A stretch of 64,000 nucleotides of DNA from Synechococcus sp. CCY 0621 (GTDB lineage: Bacteria > Cyanobacteriota > Cyanobacteriia > PCC-6307 > Cyanobiaceae): positions 1 through 64,000 of the forward strand of contig NZ_JAFKRH010000035.1 in NCBI RefSeq assembly GCF_019038465.1, given 5' to 3'. The position numbers and the translations under genes are program-made. Shown in pieces: positions 8,304-16,689 of this stretch. Within the stretch, counting starts at the first letter, position 1. The number at the start of each line of letters is the position of its first letter. Under the pieces are notes generated by a model. The model was not told the origin of the DNA and ran no database searches. It saw nothing but the letters and a program-made list of their open reading frames with translations.

Positions 8304-10748
8304 CTACTTCACCCAGATGACGCTGCAGCCGGGGCCCCCATCCCCCTGCTCGGCATCGCTGACCCGCTCCACCCAGGCCAGGCCGGAGAGCCACTCGCGC
8401 AGGCCTCGCTTGAGCTTGCCGGTGCCGATGCCGTGGATCACCCACACCGGCCCGTTGGCCCCCCGCAAGCGCTCCTCCACCGCCGCCTCGGCCTCATGCA
8501 CCCGCAGACCGCGCACGTCCACCGTGTTGCCCTCGGTGCGCACCTCGGGCCCGCGGCTGCCCGGGGAGCGGCGGCTGCGGATGCGCACCTGGGGCGGCGG
8601 TTCGGGGGGTGCGGGTTTCTCACCGTGCAGTCCCTCGATGCCCGCCAGTTCCACCGTGAGCCGCAGCACGCCGCAGCGCACCGTGAGCTCGCTGCCCTCC
8701 TCCGAAATCGCCAGCACCTCGGCCGCCTTGCCGAGGGCCAGCAGCCGGATGCGATCACCCACCTTGGGCCGCCAGCCGCCGTGGTCACGCCGCTCCGGCA
8801 GGGGCCGGTGCTGCTGCTCCAGCCGGCGCAGGCGCTGGCCGGCCTGGCGGGCCGTTTCCCCCGCCGTCCGCCCGCCGACGCGCACCTCCTGACCCACCGC
8901 GCGAAGGCGCCGGATCAGGCGCCGCACCTCCCCCTGCCCCTCCCGGATCGACAGCTCCAGCCGCTGGCGGCGCTGCTCCTGCAGTTCCGCCGACTGCTCC
9001 TTCTGCTGCGACCAGCGCTGCAGCAGTTCCTCGTGCAGCAGCTCGGTGCGGGCGAGCAGCACCGCCGCCGCTTCGGCCGCCTCCTGCTGGCGCTTGCGCT
9101 CCTGTTCCAGTCCCTCGATCACCCGGTTCACATCACCCTCGCCGCCGGGCTCCAGCTGGGCGGCCGCCGCCGCCAGCACCTCGGGGTCGAGCCCCAGGCG
9201 GGAGGCGATCGCCAGGGCATTGCTGCGGCCGGGGATGCCCCACTGCAGCCGGTAGGTGGGCGAAAGCGTTTCCACATCGAAGGCCACCGAGGCGTTCTCG
9301 AAGCGGGAATCGACGTACTTGAGCGCTTTGAGCTCGCCGAAGTGGGTAGTGGCGACGGTGAGGCGGGCGCGATCGGCGAGGTGGCGCAGCAGGGCCGCAG
9401 CCAGGGCACTGCCTTCGGTGGGATCGGTGCCGGCCCCCACCTCGTCGAGCAGCACCAGGGCCGCCGGCCCCTCCCCCAGGGCCCCTCCAGGCGGCAAGGC
9501 CCCCAGGATGCGGGCGATGCGGCGGATGTGGCCGCTGAAGGTGGAGAGGTTCTGCTGCAGCGACTGCTCGTCGCCGATGTCGGCCAGTACATGGCCGCAC
9601 CAGGGCAGCCGGGGGCTGCCGGCGCAGGGCAGGAACAGGCCGGCGCGGGCCATCAGGGCCGCCAGGCCGAGGCTCTTGAGGGTCACCGTCTTGCCGCCGG
9701 TGTTGGGGCCGGTGATCGCCACCACCCGCAGCTCCCGGCCCACGCTGATGCTCACCGGCACCACGGGCTGGCCGCCCTCCCGCCGTTCCTGCCAGAGCAG
9801 CAGCGGATGGCGCAGGTCCCGCAACTCGAACGGGGCGTCGGCCGTCTCGGCCAGCTCGGGCCGCACCGCCCCCAGCCACTGGCCGTAGCGGGCCCGGGCC
9901 AGGCCGGCATCAATCCGCACCAGCACCTGCTGCAGATGGCCGAGGACGTCGGCCTGTTCGCCCACCAGGGCGCTGAGTTCGCTGCGCACCTGGCGCTCCA
10001 GCTCCCGCTCCTGGGCCTCGGCGTCACGGATGCGGTTGCCCAGGGGAATCACCGCCTGGGGCTCCACGTAGACCGTGCTGCCGGAGGCGGAGCTGTCGTG
10101 CACCAGGCCGCTCACCTGGGCGGCGGCGCCGGCCTTGACCGCCAGCACCGGCCGGCCGCTGCGTTCGCTCACCACCGTGTCCTGGAGCAGGGAGGCGTAG
10201 CGACGCACCAGCTCCTGCAGCCGCTCCCGCCGCTCGCTGCGCAACCCCAGCAGCTGGCGCCGAACCGCCTCCAGCGGCCCACTGGCCCGATCCGCCACCC
10301 GGCCGCCCTCCTCCAGGCAGAAATGGAGCCGCTGCTCCAGCTCCGGCAGGGTGCGCAGCTCGGCCACCAGGGCACTGGTGATCGGCCGCAGCTCGGGATC
10401 CTCGATCTGGCGCCGCAGCCGCCGGGCCGTGGCCAGGGTGGCGGCCACCGCCAGCAGCTCCTCGCCGCCCGCGCAGCCACCCTTGGCACAGATGGCCACC
10501 GTGGCAGCGATGTCCCCGGCCCCCTGCAGGCTCAGGCCCCCCTCGCAGAGGCCATCGAGGGCCAGCAGCTCGGTGGTTTCCAGCAGCAGACGGCGACTTT
10601 CCGCCGGATGGTCCGGCAGGCCGAGCAGGGCGCAGTGCCGGCGGCCGGCGGCGGTGCTGGCGAAGCCGGCCAGGTGCTCCGCCAGGCGGGGCCACTCCAG
10701 CAGCTCCAGGGTGTCCTGATGGATCTCGCTCACAGGGTGTGCGCTCAC
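8304..10748 (-). CDS. mutS2: MutS2 family ATPase with Smr nuclease domain
   Basis: This 814-residue protein matches MutS2 (also called RqcU), which acts in suppressing recombination and, in some bacteria, in splitting collided ribosomes. Visible parts are the lever/core helices, the ABC-type ATPase with GPNTGGKT (Walker A, about residue 340) and LLDEVGAGTDP (Walker B), a long charged coiled coil (about 510-620), a KOW-like basic segment, and a C-terminal Smr domain with VDVRGLRVHEAEAAVE and VIHGIGTGKLK. The start is a GTG at 10748 overlapping the stop of the upstream VOC gene (GTGA). A second GTG five codons on is equally possible. Confidence 0.93.
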   Translation of the reverse strand: MSAHPVSEIHQDTLELLEWPRLAEHLAGFASTAAGRRHCALLGLPDHPAESRRLLLETTELLALDGLCEGGLSLQGAGDIAATVAICAKGGCAGGEELLAVAATLATARRLRRQIEDPELRPITSALVAELRTLPELEQRLHFCLEEGGRVADRASGPLEAVRRQLLGLRSERRERLQELVRRYASLLQDTVVSERSGRPVLAVKAGAAAQVSGLVHDSSASGSTVYVEPQAVIPLGNRIRDAEAQERELERQVRSELSALVGEQADVLGHLQQVLVRIDAGLARARYGQWLGAVRPELAETADAPFELRDLRHPLLLWQERREGGQPVVPVSISVGRELRVVAITGPNTGGKTVTLKSLGLAALMARAGLFLPCAGSPRLPWCGHVLADIGDEQSLQQNLSTFSGHIRRIARILGALPPGGALGEGPAALVLLDEVGAGTDPTEGSALAAALLRHLADRARLTVATTHFGELKALKYVDSRFENASVAFDVETLSPTYRLQWGIPGRSNALAIASRLGLDPEVLAAAAAQLEPGGEGDVNRVIEGLEQERKRQQEAAEAAAVLLARTELLHEELLQRWSQQKEQSAELQEQRRQRLELSIREGQGEVRRLIRRLRAVGQEVRVGGRTAGETARQAGQRLRRLEQQHRPLPERRDHGGWRPKVGDRIRLLALGKAAEVLAISEEGSELTVRCGVLRLTVELAGIEGLHGEKPAPPEPPPQVRIRSRRSPGSRGPEVRTEGNTVDVRGLRVHEAEAAVEERLRGANGPVWVIHGIGTGKLKRGLREWLSGLAWVERVSDAEQGDGGPGCSVIWVK

Positions 10749-11158
10749 CCAGCCGGCGCCAGGGAGATGGGGGCGGGGATGGCGGCGGCTCCCACGTTGG
10801 AGGGGATGCCGGTGGCGGGCTCGTAGAGCATCTCCAGCCAGTTGCCCTCCGGATCCTGCAGGTAGAAGGAGGCGGTGCCATCGCGGTGGTCGTGCACCGG
10901 GCCCACCCGGTGACCCTCCGCCGCCAGGCGGTCGTGCACCGCGTCCACCTCGGCCCGGTCGCTGTAGTGGAAGGCGAAGTGGGGGCCGGCGGCGGTGTAG
11001 CTGGGGCTCAGCAGGGCAATGCCGTCGCCGTTACCGGGCGACTGCATGTAGGCCCAGTCCTGGGCGTCCCAGGTGAGGCGCAGCCCCAGCCCTTCGTAGA
11101 AGCGCTTGGCACGTTCCATGTCCTGGACCCGCACCGCCACGTGGCCGAGACGCGTCAT
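10745..11158 (-). CDS. VOC/glyoxalase family protein
   Basis: This 137-residue protein carries a single vicinal-oxygen-chelate domain: MTRLGHVAVRVQDMERAKRF at the start and FYLQDPEGNWLEM near the end. Conserved His and Glu residues suit metal binding as in lactoylglutathione lyase, but the substrate cannot be read from sequence. The ATG at 11158 was chosen over a TTG four codons upstream because the VOC fold begins at once. Its last bases overlap the mutS2 start, so the two are cotranscribed. Confidence 0.85.
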   Translation of the reverse strand: MTRLGHVAVRVQDMERAKRFYEGLGLRLTWDAQDWAYMQSPGNGDGIALLSPSYTAAGPHFAFHYSDRAEVDAVHDRLAAEGHRVGPVHDHRDGTASFYLQDPEGNWLEMLYEPATGIPSNVGAAAIPAPISLAPAG

Positions 11159-11203
11159 GGGAAGGGGCAACGACGGATCATTCCCCCATTCAAGCGGTGT
11201 GGC

Positions 11204-12205
11204 TCAGCCGTCGCGCAGCCACTGGGCGGCGTCGCAGGCGTGGTACGTGAGGATCAGATCGGCGCCGGCCCGCTTGAAGCAGAGCAGGGTTTCCAGCACC
11301 ACCGCCCGCTCGTCGATCCAGCCCCGCTCGGCGGCGGCCTTGACCATGGCGTACTCGCCGCTGACGTTGTAAGCGGCAATCGGCAGCTCGCTTTCGCCCC
11401 GCAGGCGATGGATCACGTCCAGGTAGGCCAGTCCGGGCTTGACCATCAGGATGTCGGCCCCCTCCTGTTCATCGAGCAGGGCTTCGGTGAGGGCTTCGCG
11501 GCCGTTGGCCGGATCCATCTGATAGGTGCTCTTGTCCTTCGGGATGGGCTTGGTGCTCACGGCCCGGGGGGCGGAATCCAGCGCCTCGCGGAAGGGGCCG
11601 TAGTAGGCGGAGGCGTACTTGGCGGTGTAACTGATGATGCCGACGTGCTCGAAGCCCTCCTCGTCGAGGGCTTCACGGATGGCGCCCACCCGTCCGTCCA
11701 TCATGTCGCTGGGGCCGATCAGGTCCGCTCCAGCCCGGGCCTGGGCCACCGCCTGGCGGCACAGCAGGCTGATGGTCTCGTCGTTGAGCACCACGCCCTC
11801 GCTGCTGACAATGCCGTCGTGGCCGTCGCAGGAATAGGGATCCAGGGCGACGTCGGTCATGATCGCCATCGACGGATGCTCCTGCTTGAGGCGCCGGATC
11901 GCCCGGGGGATCAGGCCGCCCTCGTTGAAGCACTCACTGCCGTCCTCGGTCTTGAGGCCATCGGCCACCTTGGGAAACAGCACCACACAGCGGATACCCA
12001 GGTCCCAGGCCCGGCCCACCTCCGTCACCAGACCCTCCAGGCTCCAGCGCTGGGCGCCGGGCATGGCTCCGATCGGTTCGTTGGACGCGCCCTCGTGGAC
12101 AAACAGCGGGTAGATGAAGTCGGCGGCGCTGAGCTGGAATTCCCGCACCATGGCCCTCAGGGCCGGCGTGCGACGCAGCCGGCGGGGCCGATAGGTGAGC
12201 TCCAT
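11204..12205 (-). CDS. hemB: delta-aminolevulinic acid dehydratase (porphobilinogen synthase)
   Basis: This 333-residue enzyme condenses two 5-aminolevulinate molecules to porphobilinogen, feeding heme, chlorophyll and bilin synthesis. The N-terminus RPRRLRRTPALRAMVRE, the Schiff-base lysine segments (PKDKSTYQMDPANGREA and LMVKPGLAYLD) and YNVSGEYAM are typical. The metal region reads DVALDPYSCDGHDG, the aspartate-rich version associated with Mg/K-dependent rather than zinc-cysteine enzymes. It is followed on the same strand by the VOC gene and mutS2. Confidence 0.96.
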   Translation of the reverse strand: MELTYRPRRLRRTPALRAMVREFQLSAADFIYPLFVHEGASNEPIGAMPGAQRWSLEGLVTEVGRAWDLGIRCVVLFPKVADGLKTEDGSECFNEGGLIPRAIRRLKQEHPSMAIMTDVALDPYSCDGHDGIVSSEGVVLNDETISLLCRQAVAQARAGADLIGPSDMMDGRVGAIREALDEEGFEHVGIISYTAKYASAYYGPFREALDSAPRAVSTKPIPKDKSTYQMDPANGREALTEALLDEQEGADILMVKPGLAYLDVIHRLRGESELPIAAYNVSGEYAMVKAAAERGWIDERAVVLETLLCFKRAGADLILTYHACDAAQWLRDG

Positions 12206-12226
12206 GGGGCAGATCTGACTGGCCGG

Positions 12227-12232
12227 ATCCTA
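12227..12232 (-). promoter_or_regulatory. hemB: possible -10 element of hemB
   Basis: TAGGAT on the minus strand lies 21 bases before the hemB ATG. The same hexamer precedes psbX and the MalK-type gene. No good -35 is visible at the right distance, so this is only a candidate. Confidence 0.3.
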
Positions 12233-12276
12233 CGGAAAGCCCTTCCGGCGCTTGAACGGCGGGCCAGGTTGGGGGT

Positions 12277-13251
12277 TCAGAGCAGGGCGGCGCTGATCCA
12301 GTCCTTGCGGGGATCGACGCTGCGGGCCTGCCGCAGCTGCTCCAGCAGATCCCGCTCCTGGGGGCTGAGGCTGTCGGGCAACCTGAGGGTGGGAGTGAAC
12401 AGCAGGTCGCCCCTGCCGTCCTTCACCGGCCAGCCCTTGCCCTTGAGCCGCAGGCTGCGGCCGAGGGTCATGCCGGGGGGTACCTGGATGGTGGCTTCCC
12501 CATCGGGGGTGGCCACCCGCACCTCACCGCCGAGGGCCAGTTCGTCGAGGCTCAAGGGGAGTTCGGCCCGCAGCTGGTCGCCATCGAGACGCCAGACGGG
12601 ATGGGGCTGCAGCTTCAGGGTGAGATAGAGGTCGCCGCGGCGGCCGGTGCCGGGCTGCAGGTTGCCCTTGCCCTTGAGCCGCAGGCGGCTGCCGTCCTTG
12701 ACGCCGGCGGGGATGCGCACCTGCACCCGCTCCTCGTTGACAGCCAGGGTGCGCTCGCAGCCGCGGAAGGCATCGGCCACCGGCAGGCTGATCGTGGCCT
12801 CGGCATCGAGCTGCACCTGGGTGGAGCGTTCGGCTCCGCCGCCACCGAATCCGGAGGGGAAGCCACCGGGAAAACCGCTGCCGAAGCCGAAACCGCCGGG
12901 GGCACCAGCGGCCGCACCCCCACCGAACCGGCCCAGTAGATCATTGATGAAGTCGTCGAAGTTGCCGTAACGGCCGAAGTCGACATCGACGCCGGGAGCG
13001 CCACCGCCTCCGCCCATCTGGCTCCAGTACTGGCCGAACTGCTCGTAACGACGGCGCTTTTCGGGATCGGAAAGCACTTCATAGGCTTCGCTGATCTCCT
13101 TGAAACGGGCCTCGGCGGAGGCGTCGTCAGGATTCACATCCGGGTGGTACTGACGGGCCAGCTTGCGGAAGGCGCGCTTGATGCCATCGGCATCGGTGCC
13201 CCTTTCGACTCCAAGAACCTTGAAATAGTCGCGGTACCCGTTAACGCTCAT
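12277..13251 (-). CDS. DnaJ-type co-chaperone (type II, CbpA-like)
   Basis: This 324-residue Hsp40 stimulates DnaK ATPase and delivers unfolded clients. The J domain (residues 1-70) has the HPD tripeptide in [12 protein letters not shown] Gly/Phe-rich linker follows (about 85-145). Two C-terminal beta-sandwich domains follow directly, without the four CxxCxGxG zinc repeats of DnaJ, making it type II. The downstream hemB gene lies 71 bases further on the same strand. Confidence 0.92.
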   Translation of the reverse strand: MSVNGYRDYFKVLGVERGTDADGIKRAFRKLARQYHPDVNPDDASAEARFKEISEAYEVLSDPEKRRRYEQFGQYWSQMGGGGGAPGVDVDFGRYGNFDDFINDLLGRFGGGAAAGAPGGFGFGSGFPGGFPSGFGGGGAERSTQVQLDAEATISLPVADAFRGCERTLAVNEERVQVRIPAGVKDGSRLRLKGKGNLQPGTGRRGDLYLTLKLQPHPVWRLDGDQLRAELPLSLDELALGGEVRVATPDGEATIQVPPGMTLGRSLRLKGKGWPVKDGRGDLLFTPTLRLPDSLSPQERDLLEQLRQARSVDPRKDWISAALL

Positions 13252-13399
13252 CTCGTCACGCTCATCTCGCCAGGGCGCCCGTCACCAACCAACCCGGCGA
13301 TTCTCCCAGTCCTGCTGTGGAATTCACAGCTCCTGGCAGGGCGGAAGCCCGTACGGGCCAGAAGGTGCGGCCTAGATTTTTGGCCCTGTCCTTCCGTCG

Positions 13400-13879
13400 A
13401 TGCGCTTGTTGTCCCCCTCCTGGAAGGCCGCCCGGGCTGCGCGGCTTCGGCCCCTGCTGCTCATGGGCGGGCTGCCCACCCTGCTGGGATGCGCGCTGGT
13501 GTTCCACGCCCCTGCCCATGGGGGCCAGGCCGGCCGCTCCACCACCCCGACGCTGGGTGAAGCCCTGGCGCCCTCCGACAGCGCCCAGATGCAGCTGACC
13601 GAGCACCTGCGGCGCATCGGGGCCGTGTTCTACGGCGCCTGGTGGTGCCCGGCCTGCTTCCGCCAGAAAAGCCTGTTCGGCCAGCAGGCGGGCGATCGGC
13701 TGCCCTACGTGGAATGCGACAAGACCAAGGAGGGTCGCGAGCGCTGCCAGGAGGCGGGCATCAAGGCTTACCCCACCTGGGTCCTGGGCAGCAAACGGGT
13801 GGAAGGGGTGCAGACGATCGAGGAGCTGAAGCGCTGGAGCGGTTACGCCAAACCGCCGGCCGGTGGCACCACCCCCTGA
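13400..13879 (+). CDS. thioredoxin-like protein with CxxC, membrane-anchored or secreted
   Basis: This 159-residue protein has an N-terminal hydrophobic segment (LRPLLLMGGLPTLLGCALVF) and a C-terminal thioredoxin-like domain. The latter has the active site WWCPACF, then PYVECD, a second cysteine in RERCQEAG and the cis-Pro-type loop AYPTWV. This arrangement closely resembles the thioredoxin domain fused to vitamin K epoxide reductase (VKOR) in cyanobacteria, but no VKOR membrane domain is encoded here. A role in disulfide formation in periplasm or lumen is therefore inferred. It is divergent from dnaJ. Confidence 0.8.
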   Translation: MRLLSPSWKAARAARLRPLLLMGGLPTLLGCALVFHAPAHGGQAGRSTTPTLGEALAPSDSAQMQLTEHLRRIGAVFYGAWWCPACFRQKSLFGQQAGDRLPYVECDKTKEGRERCQEAGIKAYPTWVLGSKRVEGVQTIEELKRWSGYAKPPAGGTTP

Positions 13880-13950
13880 GCACCGCCCTGACACGTGTTG
13901 GCGCCCGCACATCGTGCCATCCAACTGCAGCACAAGTGCGGAAGTCCAGG

Positions 13951-13978
13951 TAGACGTTCTGGCTGATTTTGGTAGAGT
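13951..13978 (+). promoter_or_regulatory. candidate promoter of PilZ-like gene
   Basis: TAGACG (13951-13956) and TAGAGT (13973-13978) are separated by 16 bases and lie about 64 bases before the ATG at 14042. The -35 match is weak and the -10 is reasonable. Confidence 0.35.
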
Positions 13979-14041
13979 CCTGAAACCCATTTCTGCAGAA
14001 CACTGAAACCTGTCTGGAGCCAATCTCCGCCCCTCAGGGAC

Positions 14042-14386
14042 ATGAAGGAATCAACACTTCCGGCCCGGGAACCGAAGTTTTCAGCGCCCTTTTTTCAGAT
14101 CCTCATAAAAGTTGAGGTATTTTTTCAGGATGATTGTTATGCAGGGCACCTTTGGGATGTGAGTCGTTCTGGGGCCTGCATCCGCAGCTTCCAGCAGGTT
14201 CCGATGGGTTCGCCGGCCCAGATTCGCTTTCACGACCCATCCGACGCTGAGATCGTCGAAGCCAAGGGAGAACTGATCTGGATCAACCAACTGAGGGGAG
14301 CCCACTACTCCGGACTTCGCTTTGAGGAAGGCTTCGACATTTCCCAGACGTTTCTCAGGTTGCTGGTCAAAACGGACCCGTCCTGA
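14042..14386 (+). CDS. PilZ-like domain protein
   Basis: This 114-residue protein has the PilZ-type core DVSRSGACIR (D/NxSxxG motif) followed by a beta-barrel pattern ending in GLRFEE. PilZ domains bind cyclic di-GMP using this motif plus an upstream RxxxR. I cannot find a proper RxxxR in the N-terminus, so nucleotide binding is uncertain. The gene is visibly less G+C-rich than its neighbours and stands alone, with a candidate promoter upstream and a 230-base gap after it in which I see no gene. Confidence 0.65.
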   Translation: MKESTLPAREPKFSAPFFQILIKVEVFFQDDCYAGHLWDVSRSGACIRSFQQVPMGSPAQIRFHDPSDAEIVEAKGELIWINQLRGAHYSGLRFEEGFDISQTFLRLLVKTDPS

Positions 14387-14616
14387 CGCGGAGCTCCCAC
14401 ACTCCAGGCGAACAGTCCAACATGTTTCCAGGCATGACTAGGCCGCCTTGGTGTCACATCTGGTCAGAGAACTCGCCGATCCTTCGTGGTCGATCTCAAG
14501 CCAGACCAGGAGGTGAAGGTGGATCCCCCCAGCGCGGCGGCAGGCGTTTTGCCCAGGAGGTCGAACTCAAGGATTGCCCTCCGAGCTCCGCCATGCCCCT
14601 GGTGCACCCGGCAGGG

Positions 14617-14994
14617 TCAGCGGCGATCCATTCCCGCCCCGGGAGCCCCGTAGCCCAGGCCAGGGCGTACCCCGGCTCCCGAGGCGGGCCCACCGACCCC
14701 GCCGGGGTTGGCCACCGGGCGCCGTTCCAGGCCGGGGCCCGCTTCTCCAAAACCGGCACCCGGCAACACCCCAGCTCCGGAGGCGGGTCCACCGACACCA
14801 CCAGGACCCACCCCGGGTTGGCGGTCAAGGCCAGGACCGGCCGCCCCGAAGCCGGCGCCGGGAGCCACCCCCGCACCGGAGGCCGGCCCCCCGAGCCCGC
14901 CTGGATTGGGGCGTGCCTGACCAGCGGGGATAGCCAGTCCAACGGCCACCGCCGCGACCATCAGAACAACGATGTGCTTGCAGAGTTTCTTCAC
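14617..14994 (-). CDS. secreted Gly/Pro-rich protein of three 33-residue repeats
   Basis: The 125-residue product is a signal peptide (HIVVLMVAAVAVGLAIPAGQA) plus three near-identical tandem repeats: residues 30-62, 63-95 and 96-125, the last slightly shortened. Each repeat has the core PGGVGGPASGAGV followed by a G(F/Y)G, an AGPGL-like turn and D/ERR. There is nothing else in the protein. The start is a GTG at 14994. Low-complexity composition suggests an extracellular or cell-wall structural role, but no function can be assigned. About 140 bases separate it from the tmRNA terminator upstream. Confidence 0.65.
   Translation of the reverse strand: MKKLCKHIVVLMVAAVAVGLAIPAGQARPNPGGLGGPASGAGVAPGAGFGAAGPGLDRQPGVGPGGVGGPASGAGVLPGAGFGEAGPGLERRPVANPGGVGGPASGAGVRPGLGYGAPGAGMDRR
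14620..14907 (-). repeat. 99-bp coding tandem repeat, three units
   Basis: Units run 14907-14809, 14808-14710 and 14709-14620 on the minus strand. They are in frame and encode the 33-residue repeats of the secreted Gly/Pro-rich protein. The last unit is nine bases short before the stop codon. Confidence 0.8.
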
Positions 14995-15108
14995 CGGCAG
15001 TGGCTAAGGAGAACCTCGTCCTAGCAAGGTCGACCCCGGGCTCCTAGCAGCGCACCCGTCCCGTCTTGGGCGGATTCCCCTTGCCCGCGTCCAGCTGCCC
15101 GCCCACTG

Positions 15109-15129
15109 AAAAGGGCCCTTCCAGGCCCC
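15109..15129 (-). terminator. putative terminator of tmRNA
   Basis: On the minus strand a GGGCC / GGCCC stem with a six-base loop (TGGAAG) is followed by TTTTC. It lies about 50 bases beyond the tmRNA tag stop codon. The stem is short but G+C-only. Confidence 0.5.
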
Positions 15130-15139
15130 ATGGGTCATT

Positions 15140-15400
15140 TGGGTGACAAGGCTGACCTCACCCCGTCTCCGTTAAGAGTGTCAGGCAGCCACGGGGGCGG
15201 CTTGACGGGAGAAACGAACGATGTTGTTCGCTGTTACGGGTTCGCTCTTACCGAGCAGGCTTCAGTCACCCTCCTCATGCCCCGTCGAAACCATTGCAGC
15301 CCCGCGCTTGGGTCGGGGGAAGAAATGGAGCTGAGCGGAATCGAACCGCTGTCCGAGACACTGGTGTGGACCACCTAGTTCGTCCGAAGACGAGCCTGTT
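15140..15400 (-). ncRNA. ssrA: tmRNA, circularly permuted two-piece form
   Basis: tmRNA rescues stalled ribosomes and tags the nascent protein for proteolysis. Here the order is permuted. The 3' acceptor piece comes first on the minus strand: T-arm AGCGG-TTCGATT-CCGCT and acceptor strand CAGCTCC plus discriminator A ending at 15326, preceded by a UUCG-capped hairpin at 15380-15393. After a 22-base spacer (15304-15325) the 5' piece begins at 15303 with GGGGCTGCAATGGTTTCGAC. The two acceptor strands pair over seven bases and include the G-U that marks tRNA-Ala identity. CCA is not encoded. The tag ORF (15231-15181) reads ANNIVRFSRQAAPVAA then TGA. Outer boundaries are approximate. Two-piece tmRNAs of this type are known from marine Synechococcus and Prochlorococcus. 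Confidence 0.93.
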
Positions 15401-15445
15401 CATCTTGCCACCTCCAGGCCGCCAGCCAGCCAGCAGCATGGGGGG

Positions 15446-16621
15446 ATGGCCACCCCTTCCCCGTTCGACGTCATCGCCGTGGTTCCCCCGGGGCTGGAGG
15501 AACCGGCGGCGGCGGAACTGGCCGCCCTCGGCGCCAGCGAGGTGCGTCCCCTGCGGCGCGCCGTGGGCCTGCGGGCCGATGCGGCCACCTTCTACCGGCT
15601 GCATCTGCAGGCCCGCCTGCCGTTCCGCTTCCTGCGCCAGCTGGCCCGCTTCCCCTGCCGCGGCCGCGAGGAGCTCTACGACGGCGTGCAGCGGGCCGCC
15701 GACTGGGAGCGCTGGCTGCCGCCCCAGCTGAGCTTCCGGGTGGAGGCCAGCGGCAGTGTGCCGGGACTCACCCACAGCCACTACAGCGCCCTGCAGGTCA
15801 AGAACGCCCTGGTCGACAGGCAGCGCCAGGTGTGGGGATCGCGCTCCTCGGTGGATCTGGACGATCCCGACCTGGTGCTGCACCTGCACCTCAGCCCCGG
15901 CCGACCCGGCGGCAGCGGCCCCGAGGCGGTGCTGAGCCTCGATGGCGGCGGCGCCAGCCTGCACCGGCGCGGCTACAGGGCCGCCATGGGCCTGGCGCCC
16001 CTCAAGGAGAACCTGGCCGCCGGTCTGATCGCCCACACCGGCTGGGACGGCACCGTGCCCCTGGCCGATCCCTTCTGCGGTTCCGGCACCCTGCTGATCG
16101 AGGCCGCCTGCCGCGCCCTCGGCCGCGCCCCGGGCCTGGAGCGCGCCTTCAGCCTGGAGCGCTGGCCCGATTTCGATGCCGCCCTGTGGCAGCGGGAGCG
16201 CCAGGCCGCCCTGGAGCTGGCCCGCACCGGCCTCCCCGACGGTGAACCCCTGGCGGCGATCGTGGGCCTGGAGCGGGATCCGGCCGTGCTGGCCATGGCC
16301 CGCAGCAACGCGGCGGCGGCCGGTGTGGCCGACTGGGTCGACCTGCAGGAGGGGGACTGCCGCGATTTCCGCCCCCCGGAAACCCCCGGGGTGCTGGTGT
16401 GCAACCCGCCCTACGGCGAGCGGCTCGGCGGCGATGACGACCTGGAGGCGCTCTACGGCGATCTGGGGCGGATGCTGAAGGAGCGCTGCGGCGGCTGGAC
16501 CCTGTGGCTGCTGAGCGGCAACCCGGCGCTTACGGGGGCCCTGCGCATGAAGGCCAGTCGCCGGGTGCCGGTGAGCAATGGCGGCATCGACTGCCGCTGG
16601 CTCCGCTACGACATCCGCTGA
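15446..16621 (+). CDS. RlmL-type rRNA N2-guanine methyltransferase
   Basis: This 391-residue class I methyltransferase has an N-terminal THUMP-like RNA-binding region (FDVIAVVPPGLEEPAAAEL onward), the SAM-binding motif DPFCGSGTLLIEAA and the catalytic NPPYGERLG (N-P-P-Y) of N2-guanine methyltransferases. It corresponds to the RlmL half of E. coli RlmKL (23S rRNA G2445), and the RlmK half is absent. The ATG at 15446 lies only about 45 bases from the start of the divergent tmRNA, so their control regions overlap. Confidence 0.88.
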   Translation: MATPSPFDVIAVVPPGLEEPAAAELAALGASEVRPLRRAVGLRADAATFYRLHLQARLPFRFLRQLARFPCRGREELYDGVQRAADWERWLPPQLSFRVEASGSVPGLTHSHYSALQVKNALVDRQRQVWGSRSSVDLDDPDLVLHLHLSPGRPGGSGPEAVLSLDGGGASLHRRGYRAAMGLAPLKENLAAGLIAHTGWDGTVPLADPFCGSGTLLIEAACRALGRAPGLERAFSLERWPDFDAALWQRERQAALELARTGLPDGEPLAAIVGLERDPAVLAMARSNAAAAGVADWVDLQEGDCRDFRPPETPGVLVCNPPYGERLGGDDDLEALYGDLGRMLKERCGGWTLWLLSGNPALTGALRMKASRRVPVSNGGIDCRWLRYDIR

Positions 16622-16689
16622 GGCCGGCTACAGCGTCTCCGGGCCAGCGCTGCTAGCGGTGGGTCCTGCCTCCGCCGCCGCCAGCCCCC

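Noticed and set aside
9205-9212. HIP1 octamers GCGATCGC (also at 37010, 46883 and 56107)
   Set aside because: About as many as expected by chance at this G+C content, so no HIP1 enrichment can be claimed.
8433-10826. 797-codon open frame on the plus strand opposite mutS2, and similar long antisense frames such as 3499-5274 (minus), 18937-20793 (minus) and 56816-59383 (plus)
   Set aside because: They are Gln/His/Gly/Ala-rich mirrors of real genes, produced by high G+C third positions, and contain no recognisable motif.
14387-14616. Possible small gene in the 230-base gap after the PilZ-like gene
   Set aside because: Frames here have no plausible start with signal or motif; the longest runs through the antisense of the repeat protein.
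14620-14907. Regular ~99-bp repeats as a CRISPR array
   Set aside because: The whole unit repeats without unique spacers and is in frame with a signal-peptide protein, so it is a coding tandem repeat.
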